Part shown: positions 30,915 through 39,777 of the stretch, piece after piece | Numbering within the stretch: position 1 is the first letter of the stretch | Layout: each line of letters begins with the position of its first letter | Assembly: GCF_046098205.1 (NCBI RefSeq) | Contig: NZ_JBJURJ010000001.1 | Location: forward strand, 1 to 64,000 | Source of the DNA: Paenibacillus_AR mesotrionivorans | Lineage (GTDB): Bacteria > Bacillota > Bacilli > Paenibacillales > NBRC-103111 | Length of the DNA stretch: 64,000 nucleotides | Reading direction: 5' to 3' | Program-made: the position numbers and the translations under genes | Notes under the pieces: generated by a model | What the model was told of the DNA's origin: nothing | The model's input: the letters and a program-made list of their open reading frames with translations, nothing else | Databases searched by the model: none

Positions 30915-33683
30915 CTAAACATCCGCCTTGCGCAGGGTATCCGCGGGTGAACCGCGCAGCGCGGAGCGGGCCGGCGAAAGCTGGAACAGAACCGCCAGCA
31001 GCATCATGACGACCATGACGCCTCCGAGGAGACCCCACTGAAATTGGACTGGAACCGCCGATTGCCATGGCCTGAGATCACTTTGGAGCAATCGGATAAA
31101 ACCTTGCGCGCCGGTCAGACCGATCCCCCATCCGGCCAGCAGACCCATTCCCCCCAGCAAACTTCCTTCCAGCAAAAATGCCCGACGCAGGAGCCGGGAA
31201 GGCACACCTGCACTTCTCAGCATGGCGATTTCCCGCTGCCGTTCATGGATGGAACGCTTCTGCAGCACAGCCAGGCCCAAAAGCCCGATGGCCGAGGATA
31301 ATGCGGCGAATCCGATAAAGCCATCCACCAGCCGCTTATTGGCATTGTATTCCCGCCAGCTGTCCAGATACGGAATGATCACCTTTCCGGCTCCGCCGGA
31401 GGTCAGTCTTTGGGCAATTTGGGCATCCTGCTCCAGCTGTGTCCGATCAAACTTCAGAAGCAGCAGGCCCAAATGGGTCTGATTTCCCCACGGATGGTGG
31501 TAATCCTGCAGCTTGCCCCAAACTTCAGGATGTACATAAGAGGCTGCATATGCATATTGGACAGCAACATTGTCAGCAGTATTAGGGTCGGCAAACCCCG
31601 CAATGGTAAACGTCATGGTAAGATCAGGGGCTGCGCCCTCAGCCACCCTTTCGCTACGGAAAAACCCGAGCTCTACTTTGTCCCCCGGATTAAACAGCTT
31701 TTCCGGTTTCCAATAGGTTTCCGACTGCGCCCCGCCATAATCCCGGTAATGATTCGGCATCACAATATATCCGGGATCGGACATCACCTTGTTCCAAGCG
31801 GCTTCATCATCTGCAAATTCCGGCGCCCGGGCGGACAGGGACCATTTTCCGTTGGTCAGCAGGTCAGGGCGGACGGGAATCATGGCCTGGCTATGCCGGT
31901 TATTCCCGCCGTTTATTAGCGGTGCAACCATCAACGGTTTCACGTCGGCAGAGTCGGAAACAAGCCGGTTCAGAACCTCGTCCTCCTTCAGTAGCTGCTC
32001 CACCGTCTCTTTTTCCGCTGCCGATTCATAAGGAACTAAACCGTCATAGCCCATTATGGTGCGAACACCCTGATTGGGATTCATATTGCCCACGATGAGT
32101 CCCCCCAGCCCGGAGGTAAAGGTAATGGTCATCATCCCCACGGCAAACAGCAGCATAACGGTAAATGAGCGGCCCCGCCGTTGGCTGGCGTATTTCACAG
32201 CGAGCAGTACGGACGGACCTGCCTTGGTGCTTAGCCGCTTTCCCGCTCCGATCAGACAAGTTTGCACCAGCAGCACCAGCGCAGCTACCGCCATCAGCCA
32301 TATCCCGGCGAAACCCAGCACATTCTGCGAGTCGGCTTGTCCCGGCTTCCATGCCAGTGCCATATAGACATGCAGCCCTACAATACCTGCACAAGGCAGA
32401 ACGATGGCCAAAAGCGCTCCCAACACCTCCCCGGGTTTACGCCGGGAAACCCGGCTCTCCCGGTTCACGCCGCGCAGTGCCGACACGATGCTGCCTGCTC
32501 CTGCGCTGCGGCTGGCCGCCAGCACCAGTATCAGCTGGTAGAGGAGCACTGCCGCTATTCCCCCAACCAGCACCGGTGCGGGCATACCCGGGTGTACCGG
32601 AATACCTGACGCACCCAGCTCCTGCGCCAACTTAGTCCCATAGATAATCTGCACCATGGCATAACCTCCGGCTAGCCCCATAAGGATTCCGGCTGCACCT
32701 GAGCAAACGCCTAATAACAGAGCCTCCGCTCGAAACAGGCTCCTTACCTGTCCGCGGTTCAGGCCAATAGCCCGCAGTACACCGTACAGTTCCGTCCGGG
32801 ACTCCGCCAGCATAAGGACGATTTGCCTCAACAAAAACGCACTTGAGAATATGGCTGTCATGCTGATAATCAGGATGACCGCAACCAAATTGCTTTCCGC
32901 CATCCCTTCTGCGTTCATCTTGATATAGCGGATGTCATACAAGCCGTTCTGTTCGGGAAGGATGCTCATTCCTTGAACACTATCCGACTTATTGATCCGG
33001 CTGGCCAGAATGAGATTGGCTTCCCCGGCGTCTACCCCCGCGATCTGCCGGGCGTCATCATTGTGGAGCAGCAAGGTGCCGCTTAGGCGGGCGCCGTCGC
33101 CACGGTAGCCGCTTAAGCCTGCCGGTGCCGGTGTCTCCCGGACCACAAACCCGCGGCGCTGCCCGTCCTTGCCGGATACATATACGGCGTCCCCGGCCTT
33201 GATCCCCAATTGCCCTGCTGTTTGTTCGTCCAACACGGCCTCTCCCGGCTTTAAAGGGGAGCTCCACAGCGGGTTTGCCGGGTCAAAAACAGCCGCCTCG
33301 CTCCACTCGAAGCCCAGCACCTGCGTTTGGGACACGGACCGGGCATCCGCACTGGCATGCTCCTCGGAATAAAGCGTTGCCGAGGCGGACACGGCAGGAA
33401 GATAGCGGTAAGGCAGAACAGACGGTGCTCCGCCTCCAGTGATTTTGGATGCTGCCTCGGGAGTGAAGATCCCCGTTTGGGCCGGCACCAGCGCCCAGTC
33501 TACCGGGCCAAAATGCTCCTTCAACCACGCTTCGCCGCTGGCGCGGACAGAGCCGTAGTGAAAAATGGACATGGTGATCAGCATCGCACCGATAGCTCCC
33601 GCCAGTGCGCTGAGCAGCGTTTGGCGAAGCTGGCGGCGCAGATATAAAGCTCCCATTCGCCAGGCCAGGCTATGGTTCAGCAT
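30915..33683 (-). CDS. MacB/FtsX-type ABC transporter permease
   Basis: A 922-residue permease with a duplicated FtsX arrangement. The N-terminal helix (LRRQLRQTLLSALAGAIGAM) is followed by a large external domain (~45-255). Then come three helices with the FtsX motif (LVAVILIISMTAIFSSAFLL, AESRTELYGVLRAIGLNRGQ), a central pair of helices near 410-460, a second external domain (~490-750), and a final helix set (KRSIHERQREIAMLRSAGVP, the second FtsX coupling motif). This class moves peptides, lipoproteins or antibiotics by mechanotransmission rather than classical import. It overlaps the ATPase gene by seven bases and probably forms its membrane partner. Confidence 0.87.
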   Translation of the reverse strand: MLNHSLAWRMGALYLRRQLRQTLLSALAGAIGAMLITMSIFHYGSVRASGEAWLKEHFGPVDWALVPAQTGIFTPEAASKITGGGAPSVLPYRYLPAVSASATLYSEEHASADARSVSQTQVLGFEWSEAAVFDPANPLWSSPLKPGEAVLDEQTAGQLGIKAGDAVYVSGKDGQRRGFVVRETPAPAGLSGYRGDGARLSGTLLLHNDDARQIAGVDAGEANLILASRINKSDSVQGMSILPEQNGLYDIRYIKMNAEGMAESNLVAVILIISMTAIFSSAFLLRQIVLMLAESRTELYGVLRAIGLNRGQVRSLFRAEALLLGVCSGAAGILMGLAGGYAMVQIIYGTKLAQELGASGIPVHPGMPAPVLVGGIAAVLLYQLILVLAASRSAGAGSIVSALRGVNRESRVSRRKPGEVLGALLAIVLPCAGIVGLHVYMALAWKPGQADSQNVLGFAGIWLMAVAALVLLVQTCLIGAGKRLSTKAGPSVLLAVKYASQRRGRSFTVMLLFAVGMMTITFTSGLGGLIVGNMNPNQGVRTIMGYDGLVPYESAAEKETVEQLLKEDEVLNRLVSDSADVKPLMVAPLINGGNNRHSQAMIPVRPDLLTNGKWSLSARAPEFADDEAAWNKVMSDPGYIVMPNHYRDYGGAQSETYWKPEKLFNPGDKVELGFFRSERVAEGAAPDLTMTFTIAGFADPNTADNVAVQYAYAASYVHPEVWGKLQDYHHPWGNQTHLGLLLLKFDRTQLEQDAQIAQRLTSGGAGKVIIPYLDSWREYNANKRLVDGFIGFAALSSAIGLLGLAVLQKRSIHERQREIAMLRSAGVPSRLLRRAFLLEGSLLGGMGLLAGWGIGLTGAQGFIRLLQSDLRPWQSAVPVQFQWGLLGGVMVVMMLLAVLFQLSPARSALRGSPADTLRKADV

Positions 33684-34363
33684 ATTGGCTGCCCCCCATC
33701 CTCCACAATCCGGCCGTTAAACATCCGGATCTGCCGGGGCATCCGCAGGGCATGCCGCTCATCGTGGGTGACCAGGAGTACGGTCATGGCGTATTGGCGG
33801 TTCAGCATTTCCAATAATCCGATAATCTGTTCGGCCGTCTCGGAATCCAAGGCGCCGGTAGGCTCGTCCGCAAACAGAATGCCCGGCCTTCCGGCCACCG
33901 CCCTGGCAATGGCAACTCGCTGGTTCTGCCCGCCGGACAATTGGGATGGATAGGCTCCCGCTTTGTTGGAGAGTCCCACCAGCTCCAGCATCTCCCGGGA
34001 ACGGGCCTCCGCCTCCTTCCGGCTCATTCCCGCTGCCAGCAAGGGCAGCCGGATGTTCTCCTCCGCACTCAACACAGGTACCAGATGATAGGACTGGAAC
34101 ACAAAGCCCATTTTGCGCAGCCGGACCTCGGCTAATGCCTTTTCATCCAGCGTATTTATGGTCTGGCCTTCCAACCGGATCGTTCCGTTGTCCGGCGTTT
34201 CCAAGCCGGCCAGCACATGAAGCAGGGTGGTTTTCCCGCAGCCGGAGGGTCCCGTCACCGCGGCCATCTCTCCCTTGCCCAGTTCCAGACTGATCTCGCG
34301 CAGGGCTTTGGCTGCCTCCCTGCCTGCACCGTAGGTTTTGTTGACTTGCTCTGCCTTTATCAA
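33677..34363 (-). CDS. ABC transporter ATP-binding protein (LolD/MacB type)
   Basis: A 228-residue ATPase. Walker A is GPSGCGKTT, the Q-loop is MGFVFQSYHLVPVLSAEENI, the signature is LSGGQNQRVAIARAVAGRP, Walker B is ILFADEPTGALDSET and the H-loop is VLLVTHDERHALRMPRQIRM. The segment RLEGQTINTLDEKALAEVRL is typical of the LolD/MacB/FtsE branch. The start is a TTG at 34363 with GGAGAGGAG eight bases before it; no in-frame ATG is better placed. It is co-transcribed with the overlapping FtsX-type permease. A two-component system follows on the same strand upstream (35.0-37.1 kb), separated by repeats. Confidence 0.9.
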   Translation of the reverse strand: MIKAEQVNKTYGAGREAAKALREISLELGKGEMAAVTGPSGCGKTTLLHVLAGLETPDNGTIRLEGQTINTLDEKALAEVRLRKMGFVFQSYHLVPVLSAEENIRLPLLAAGMSRKEAEARSREMLELVGLSNKAGAYPSQLSGGQNQRVAIARAVAGRPGILFADEPTGALDSETAEQIIGLLEMLNRQYAMTVLLVTHDERHALRMPRQIRMFNGRIVEDGGQPIC

Positions 34364-34575
34364 TGAAAGCTCTCCTCTCCGCTCCCGCCCGGGGCAGGTG
34401 ATGCCTTCATCATAACAACCCCATGTGAAGCCATCGTCGAGACATTGTGCAGAAGTTGTGCAGATTTATGAGGAGAGCTGAGGTCAACGTTTCCTTTCAG
34501 CTGGCCTCACTCCCGCTGGATTAGCTGGCTTTCAGCTGAAGCGATACAGATAGCCTCACAAACCTTGGCCTGCTT

Positions 34576-34814
34576 CCAGATGTAACGGAAACTTAAACGA
34601 CCTTAAACATACTTTTTGTGACTTTTCCAGATGTAACGGAAACTTAAACGACCTTAAACATACTTTTTTGACTTTTTCAGCTGTAGCGGAACTCAGCGGC
34701 TCTTAGAAGGATTTTTAGCAGTCCAACCCCGGCTTTTCCGCGTTTTAGAGTCTTATAGTTCCGTAAGAATCCCAAAAGGATGCAAATAACACTGTAAGAC
34801 CCTCATAGTTCCGT
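34576..34814. repeat. 50/51-bp-phased TAACGGA repeat cluster E with a recent tandem duplication
   Basis: Two nearly identical units (TAACGGAAACTTAAACGACC and following) start at 34583 and 34634, 51 bases apart, differing by only a few bases over the whole repeat. A third, diverged unit (TAGCGGAACTCAGCGGCTC) starts at 34684. Two inverted units (TATAGTTCCGTAAG with CCG at 34761, CATAGTTCCGTTACGG with CCG at 34811) are exactly 50 bases apart. The remainder of the 663-base gap 34364-35026 contains a duplicated CTTTCAGCTG segment (34490-34545) and a plus-strand hairpin at 34892. Confidence 0.75.
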
Positions 34815-34891
34815 TACGGCAAACTTCAACTCCTCTTTCCATAAGCAGAGGTCTTCAGCATAGCCGCGTTGAATGCTACCCTAAAACGGAC

Positions 34892-34925
34892 AAATCCTGC
34901 TATATCGCGCTATACGGGATTTTTT
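34892..34925 (+). terminator. Orphan plus-strand terminator-like hairpin
   Basis: AAATCCTGCTATA and TATACGGGATTTTTT form a stem with a TCGCGC loop and a T6 run on the plus strand. No plus-strand gene precedes it. It would end any transcript that crosses repeat cluster E from the left. Confidence 0.5.
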
Positions 34926-35026
34926 CACAGGCATTATCGGTTTGATTGTGTACCCACCAAGTCGAATTACACTCGCTTCAATTACTTGGTTCCCATTCAT
35001 CATCTGTTTCTTCCGCAAAAAGACTC

Positions 35027-36340
35027 CTACTCCCGGAACAGCGGCAGCTTCACCATGAAGACAGCCCCTTCTCCAAAACGGCTGGATACCGAAGCGGTGC
35101 CCCCATGAGCCTCGGCGATACCTTTTACAACCGCCAAGCCCAGACCGATTCCCCGCGGTGCCGGACTTCCGTCGGCGTAAGTACGTTTGCGGTAATAGCG
35201 CTGGAACAACTGCTCCGCTTCCTCGGCTTCAATTCCCCAACCGTCGTCCCGGACAGTAATGGCCCATTCTCCAGCCGTTGAAGCAACATTCAGCTCAACC
35301 CGGCTTCGCGCATGGCGCAGGGCATTGCCCAACAGGTTCAGCAAAAGCTGGCGGATCCGCCGTTCATCCGCGTACACCCTGATGCTGTAGTCCGCGCGGA
35401 GTGAAATAGTAATCCCCTTCTCGTTCGCCTCCGGCTCCAGTAATTCAGCCATGGAAGCGGCGGTTGCCGCCGGTTCGAACCAGCTTTTGTCCAGCTGCAG
35501 CGTCCCGTTCTCCGCCAGGGAAAGATCCTGGAGGTCTTGTACCAGCCTGGTCATAGCGGCAATCTGCTCCGACAGAACAGCCAGCCGTTCCGGAGGCAGC
35601 GGCCGGTTTTCGTACAAGGCATTGTCCATAGCTACCCGCAGCACAGATAACGGAGTGCGGAGCTCATGGGCCACCTCGGCCACCATCGTCTGCCTGGCCG
35701 TCTGCAATTGATTGACCAGCTTGCCGGCCTCCGCTATACTGCCGGCAAGCCGCCGTTCTTCCGGCAGCAGATGCTCCGCTGCCGTATCACTGCCGGACCG
35801 GGCGGCCGCTGCAGCGTCAGCCGCCCGGTCCGCCCAGTGCGCCAGCCGCTGCCGCCAGCGCCGGCGCTGCACCCACAGGGCCGGGCCCGCCAATAGCGCC
35901 GCGGCGGCCCCGGCCCCTACAGAGCGGAGCCATACGGCCGGTTCCTGCCCGGCCGCTGTCTCCGCTCTGACCATGCCGGCTGGGCCGCCGCCGGCCACAA
36001 AAGCCTTGGCTGCCGCATACCGCGGGGCAGCCTCCAACCGCGAATAAGCGGCTATAGTCGCGCCCGTCCCGTCGGTGACGGTCAGGCGGAAGCCGCTTGG
36101 GAGCGGATAAGCTCCGGCATCCTGGCGGAGCTGCACCTCCAGAGCCTGCGGGCTCACGCCGGCACCCAGAGCCAGACTCACGTACCGGCTCCAATACAGT
36201 GCCAGCCGCTCCGCTTCCTCCTCGCCGTCGGAGGACTCGTGAAACAACGCCGCCGTCAACAAGGCAGTCAGGATGCCGATCACCGCCAGCATCATGGGAA
36301 TCCGGGCACGCTCCGGGAATGGCTTGGCCATTTTCCTCAT
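35027..36340 (-). CDS. Sensor histidine kinase
   Basis: A 437-residue membrane kinase. Helix 1 is at about residues 12-30 (IPMMLAVIGILTALLTAALF), a ~100-residue external domain follows, and helix 2 is near residue 135 (AGAAAALLAGPALWVQRRR), after which an Ala/Arg-rich HAMP-like linker leads to HisKA. The H-box is VAEVAHELRTPLSVLRVAMD. The ATPase boxes are LLLNLLGNALRHARSR, TVRDDGWGIEAEE, LFQRYYRKRT and RGIGLGLAVVKGIAEAHGG. The ATG at 36340 overlaps the response regulator stop codon (ATGA). The neighbouring MacB-type exporter is a plausible target, judged by proximity only. Confidence 0.9.
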   Translation of the reverse strand: MRKMAKPFPERARIPMMLAVIGILTALLTAALFHESSDGEEEAERLALYWSRYVSLALGAGVSPQALEVQLRQDAGAYPLPSGFRLTVTDGTGATIAAYSRLEAAPRYAAAKAFVAGGGPAGMVRAETAAGQEPAVWLRSVGAGAAAALLAGPALWVQRRRWRQRLAHWADRAADAAAAARSGSDTAAEHLLPEERRLAGSIAEAGKLVNQLQTARQTMVAEVAHELRTPLSVLRVAMDNALYENRPLPPERLAVLSEQIAAMTRLVQDLQDLSLAENGTLQLDKSWFEPAATAASMAELLEPEANEKGITISLRADYSIRVYADERRIRQLLLNLLGNALRHARSRVELNVASTAGEWAITVRDDGWGIEAEEAEQLFQRYYRKRTYADGSPAPRGIGLGLAVVKGIAEAHGGTASVSSRFGEGAVFMVKLPLFRE

Positions 36341-37083
36341 ACGTCTACTCCCGTTTTCTCATCCGAACCGGGATTAAACTTATACCCCACCCCATAAATC
36401 GTCTGGATGAATTCGGGGTGGGCCGGATCATCCCCCAGCTTCCGGCGCAGATTGCGGATATGGCTGTCGATGGTGCGCTCAAAGCCGACATATGTATCCC
36501 CCAGTGCCTCCTCCATCAGGTGAGCCCGGGTAAACACTCTCCCCGGCCGCCGGGCCAGCCGCTCCAGCAGCGCAAACTCCGTGCGGGTAAGCTCCAGCAG
36601 CTCCCCGTCCAGCAGCGCCTGATACTGCTCCGGGCGGACCGTCAGCCGTCCTCTTCGCAGGACAGGATCAGTTTGTGCAGGAGCAGCCTCCGCCTCGCCT
36701 CCGTTGCGGTTGGCTCCCCCTCTCCCGGACCGGCGCAGCACCGCCTTCATCCGCGCCAGCAGCTCCCGAAGACTGAAGGGCTTCTGGATATAATCATCTG
36801 CCCCCAGCTCCAAAGCCAGCACCCGGTCGAACTCATCCCCCTTGGCGGTTAACATCAACAGCGGCAGCTGCCACTCCCGGTCATTGCGCCGGCACAGGTC
36901 CAGCCCCGTCTCGCGTCCGGCCAACGTCCAATCCACCAGCAGCAGATCCGGTTTTTCCAGCATTATAAGGGCCGGCACCTCCTCGGCGCTGCGGGCTTCA
37001 GAAACCCGGCAGCCCTCCCCCCGCAAAAACCGTTCGCCCTCTGCCAGCAGCTCCTCCTCATCCTCAACCCAGAGTATATGCAT
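36337..37083 (-). CDS. OmpR-family response regulator
   Basis: A 248-residue regulator. Acidic pocket VEDEEE, phospho-acceptor Asp in DLLLVDWTLAGRETG (about residue 53), Thr in LMLTAKGDEF and Lys in YIQKPFSLREL mark the receiver. A linker rich in Asn/Gly/Glu leads to the winged helix (LLELTRTEFALLERLARRPG, FERTIDSHIRNLRRKLGDDP, QTIYGVGYKFNPG). The ATG at 37083 follows GAGGAGGGAGGTTTACG; the frame extends upstream to 37194 but without a ribosome site. It forms an operon with the overlapping kinase gene. Confidence 0.93.
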   Translation of the reverse strand: MHILWVEDEEELLAEGERFLRGEGCRVSEARSAEEVPALIMLEKPDLLLVDWTLAGRETGLDLCRRNDREWQLPLLMLTAKGDEFDRVLALELGADDYIQKPFSLRELLARMKAVLRRSGRGGANRNGGEAEAAPAQTDPVLRRGRLTVRPEQYQALLDGELLELTRTEFALLERLARRPGRVFTRAHLMEEALGDTYVGFERTIDSHIRNLRRKLGDDPAHPEFIQTIYGVGYKFNPGSDEKTGVDV

Positions 37084-37198
37084 CGTAAACCTCCCTCCTC
37101 GAGTGACTACATCTATTATAGGTGTTGAGACAAGCTGCTGCGGTAAGCTAGAACATTGTAGCACTCCAACTAGTCTGGCACCATCGCTGAGCATCAGC

Positions 37199-37330
37199 CA
37201 ACGGACACCACAGCGCTTATTAGCCCCATTTTACTCATAAAACACCTGCCCACAGGGAAATAGAGGTTCCTGCTTCCGTTAGGTTTTCAAAATGGGCAAA
37301 TACACCGAAATAAGCGCGCTCACTTCCGTT
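37199..37330. repeat. 50-bp-phased TAACGGA repeat cluster F
   Basis: One forward unit (CAACGGACACC, then GCGCTTATTAG) is at 37199. Two inverted units end CTTCCGTTAG (CCG at 37276) and CTTCCGTTAA (CCG at 37326), exactly 50 bases apart. Read on the minus strand the inverted units run TAACGGAAGTGAGCGCGCTT and TAACGGAAGCAGGAACCTCT, each followed by an A/T-rich spacer. Confidence 0.7.
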
Positions 37331-37422
37331 AAAAAATCAGCGGTACAATAACTCCACAAAAATGTTACTCCAACCCCCACACTTTCCCTCATCTCCCAAC
37401 GAACAGCCCAAATTTGTTGCTA

Positions 37423-37463
37423 TAGCATCATATTTATGTTGCCTTAGCAACATTCATATGCTA
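37423..37463. promoter_or_regulatory. Long imperfect dyad upstream of the aminotransferase gene
   Basis: ATGTTGC-CTTA-GCAACAT forms a perfect seven-base stem, extended outward by ATAT/ATAT and TAGCAT/ATGCTA with a three-base asymmetry. It lies about 115 bases upstream of the aminotransferase start in an A/T-rich stretch. It may be an operator. There is no T-run, so it is not a terminator. Confidence 0.5.
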
Positions 37464-37576
37464 CATTATTAGCAATAACTGACTATGCCATAAATGATCG
37501 CCATCATCATCACAACAAACCTTATGTAATGTAAAAGAACCCAACCTCTTCAACTACCCTTAGGAGTGATTATTCC

Positions 37577-38794
37577 ATGGAATTCCGATTTGCATCCCGT
37601 ATGTCCCGGTTTACCTCCTCCGCCGTGCGGGATATTCTCAAGCTGACCCAAGGCCGGGACATTATCTCCTTCTCCGGCGGACTGCCCGCTGAGGAGCTGT
37701 TTCCGGCAGAAGAACTAAAAAGCGCCTTCTCCCGCGTATTCGCAGACCGGCGCGTGATGCAGTACGGGCTGACGGAGGGTTTGCCGGAGCTTCGCCAGCT
37801 CCTGTCCCAACGCCTCGCCGGAAAGGGGATCCCAGCCTCCCCCGACCAATTGCTCATTACCTCCGGTTCCCAGCAAAGCATCGATTTGACCGCCCGGATT
37901 CTCCTGGAGCCCGGCGATCTGGTCATTACCGAAAACCCCACCTATCTGGCGGCCCTCCAGGTATTCCAAAGCTCCGGCGCCACCATACTGGGCTTGGATA
38001 CGGATGAGAACGGCATCCGTCCGGATCTGTTGGAGACCACCCTGCGCGACCATCAGCCTAAGCTACTGTACGTCATCCCCACCTTCGCCAATCCCACCGG
38101 GGCCATCTGGAGCCTGGAGCGGCGCAAGGAAATCCTTGCTCTCTGTACCCGTTACGAAACCATGATCCTCGAGGACGACCCATACGGTGAGCTTAGCTTT
38201 GAAGCTGAAGCGCTGCCCCCTTCCATCAAAGCTCTGGCGGATGAGACCGGCTTCCCGGGTGTGATCTACACCAGCACCTTCTCCAAAACGGTGGTTCCCG
38301 CCCTGCGCATCGGCTGGACAGCAGCGGATGAAACGGTGATCCGGCAGCTGGCCAAGGCCAAACAAACCGCCGATCTCCACTCCTCTTGTCTGGACCAGGC
38401 GGCTTTGGCGGAGCTTCTGAAAGCATTCGATCTGGATGGGCATATCCGGCACATCCGCCTGGAATACGCTGCCCGGATGCAGGCCATGCTGGAGGTATTA
38501 CGAACCGACCCCGCCTTTAGTGAAATTAAGGTCCGCACACCCAAGGGCGGCATGTTTCTGTGGCTGGAATTGCCCGGAGAAGTGGATATGGAGGCGCTGC
38601 TCCGCCTGGCTGTGGAGGAAGGGGTCGCATTTGTGCCGGGAACCGGCTTCCATACAGACGGACGGGGAAGCCGGACCATCCGCCTTAACTTCAGCCATTC
38701 CGCACCCGAGGTTATACGGGAAGGCATGCAGCGGCTGAAGCGGGCTTATATCCGCTGCCGGAGCGGAACCGGAGCGGAAGCGGCCATGAGCTGA
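37577..38794 (+). CDS. Class I PLP-dependent aminotransferase (2-aminoadipate/MocR-domain-like)
   Basis: A 405-residue fold-type I aminotransferase. The N-terminus IISFSGGLPAEELFPAEELK is characteristic of the LysN/KAT-II-like branch. PLP-binding features are ITSGSQQSIDLTARIL, ENPTYLAALQVF, IPTFANPTGA (Asn), EDDPYGELSFE (Asp/Tyr), TSTFSKTVVPALRIGW (Schiff-base Lys in FSKT) and SRTIRLNFSHS (carboxylate-binding Arg). It transfers amino groups between an amino acid and a 2-oxo acid; the exact substrate (aminoadipate, aromatic or branched chain) cannot be told. No MocR-type DNA-binding domain is fused. AGGAGTGATTATTCC precedes the ATG. It converges with the gluQ gene, with no clear terminator between. 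Confidence 0.9.
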   Translation: MEFRFASRMSRFTSSAVRDILKLTQGRDIISFSGGLPAEELFPAEELKSAFSRVFADRRVMQYGLTEGLPELRQLLSQRLAGKGIPASPDQLLITSGSQQSIDLTARILLEPGDLVITENPTYLAALQVFQSSGATILGLDTDENGIRPDLLETTLRDHQPKLLYVIPTFANPTGAIWSLERRKEILALCTRYETMILEDDPYGELSFEAEALPPSIKALADETGFPGVIYTSTFSKTVVPALRIGWTAADETVIRQLAKAKQTADLHSSCLDQAALAELLKAFDLDGHIRHIRLEYAARMQAMLEVLRTDPAFSEIKVRTPKGGMFLWLELPGEVDMEALLRLAVEEGVAFVPGTGFHTDGRGSRTIRLNFSHSAPEVIREGMQRLKRAYIRCRSGTGAEAAMS

Positions 38795-38801
38795 CTAAAC
38801 A

Positions 38802-39770
38802 TCAGTCTCCCCCGGAAATAACCGCCGCCAAATCCTCCTCTGCCAGCCGGACCGCTTCCTTGGGAAGGGCGTCCAGCGAAAACAAGGGGATCAGGTCCTT
38901 GGCGGCTACAGGCTCGAAACGGTCCAGCAGGCCATACGCATGCGCGATAAGGCCAATGACTGTTTCGGGCCTGATTTGTCGTTGCCGCATATCCGCCAAA
39001 GTAATACCCCCATGCCGCTTGGCAAGGCGGCTGCCGTCCGGACCCAGCAGCAGGGGCACATGGGCAAACCGGGGAACCTGCCACCCTAACGCCTCATACA
39101 GCCAAATCTGCCTTGGCGTAGAGTCCAGCAGATCGTATCCCCGCAGCACATGCGTGATATCCATTGCGGCATCATCGGCTACTACCGCCAACTGGTACGC
39201 AAGAAAGCCGTCCGCCCGTTTCACGATGAAGTCTCCTCCTGCTCCTGCAGGCACATGCTGTACCCCAACCGCTTCATCCACAAACACCAGCGGCTCCTCA
39301 GGGATCTCAAACCGGATAGAAGGGGTTTTGCGCGACGCCTTTTCTGCCAGCTCCTCCTTGCTTGCCTTCCTGCATATTCCCGGATAAGCCGGGCCTTCGG
39401 AAGCCAGTCCATGGGGTGCACTGGCGATGGCTGTCAGCTCCGCTCTGCTGCAATAACATGGATATGTATGTCCCATCCGCTTCAACATCTCCAGGACCTC
39501 CGCATAAATCTCCAGCCGCCGGCTTTGTATGTAAGGACCGTAAGGCCCGCCCGTATCCGGTCCCTCCTCCCAATCCAGACCCAGCCACCGCAGATCCTCC
39601 GGAATCCGCTCAGCAAACTCCGGTTTCGAACGGGGCCCGTCTATGTCTTCTATTCGCAGAACAAATTGGCCGTCCTGGGCGCGTATGTGCAGCCAAGCCA
39701 GAAGTGCGGCAGCCGCATTCCCCAGGTGCAGAAGTCCGGACGGCGTAGGTGCAAATCTTCCTCTGACCAT
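38802..39770 (-). CDS. gluQ: Glutamyl-Q tRNA(Asp) synthetase
   Basis: A 322-residue truncated glutamyl-tRNA synthetase paralogue (YadB/GluQRS) that attaches Glu to the queuosine base in the anticodon of tRNA(Asp). The start is VRGRFAPTPSGLLHLGNAAA, with the class I HIGH-like signature as HLGN. VLRIEDIDGPRSKPEF, the zinc region (CYCSRAELTAI ... PGICRKASKEE, Cys pairs) and the KMSKS equivalent SRLAKRHGGITL follow. The anticodon-binding domain is absent, as expected, giving the usual ~300-residue length. The ATG at 39770 lies 11 bases after GGGGGAGG, within the end of the preceding transcription unit, and eight bases after the 140-residue gene's stop. Confidence 0.92.
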   Translation of the reverse strand: MVRGRFAPTPSGLLHLGNAAAALLAWLHIRAQDGQFVLRIEDIDGPRSKPEFAERIPEDLRWLGLDWEEGPDTGGPYGPYIQSRRLEIYAEVLEMLKRMGHTYPCYCSRAELTAIASAPHGLASEGPAYPGICRKASKEELAEKASRKTPSIRFEIPEEPLVFVDEAVGVQHVPAGAGGDFIVKRADGFLAYQLAVVADDAAMDITHVLRGYDLLDSTPRQIWLYEALGWQVPRFAHVPLLLGPDGSRLAKRHGGITLADMRQRQIRPETVIGLIAHAYGLLDRFEPVAAKDLIPLFSLDALPKEAVRLAEEDLAAVISGGD

Positions 39771-39777
39771 GATGGAT

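Noticed and set aside
37370..37576. T-box or other riboswitch before the aminotransferase
   Set aside because: There is a good dyad but no T-box sequence, no specifier-like layout and no terminator/antiterminator pair with a T-run.
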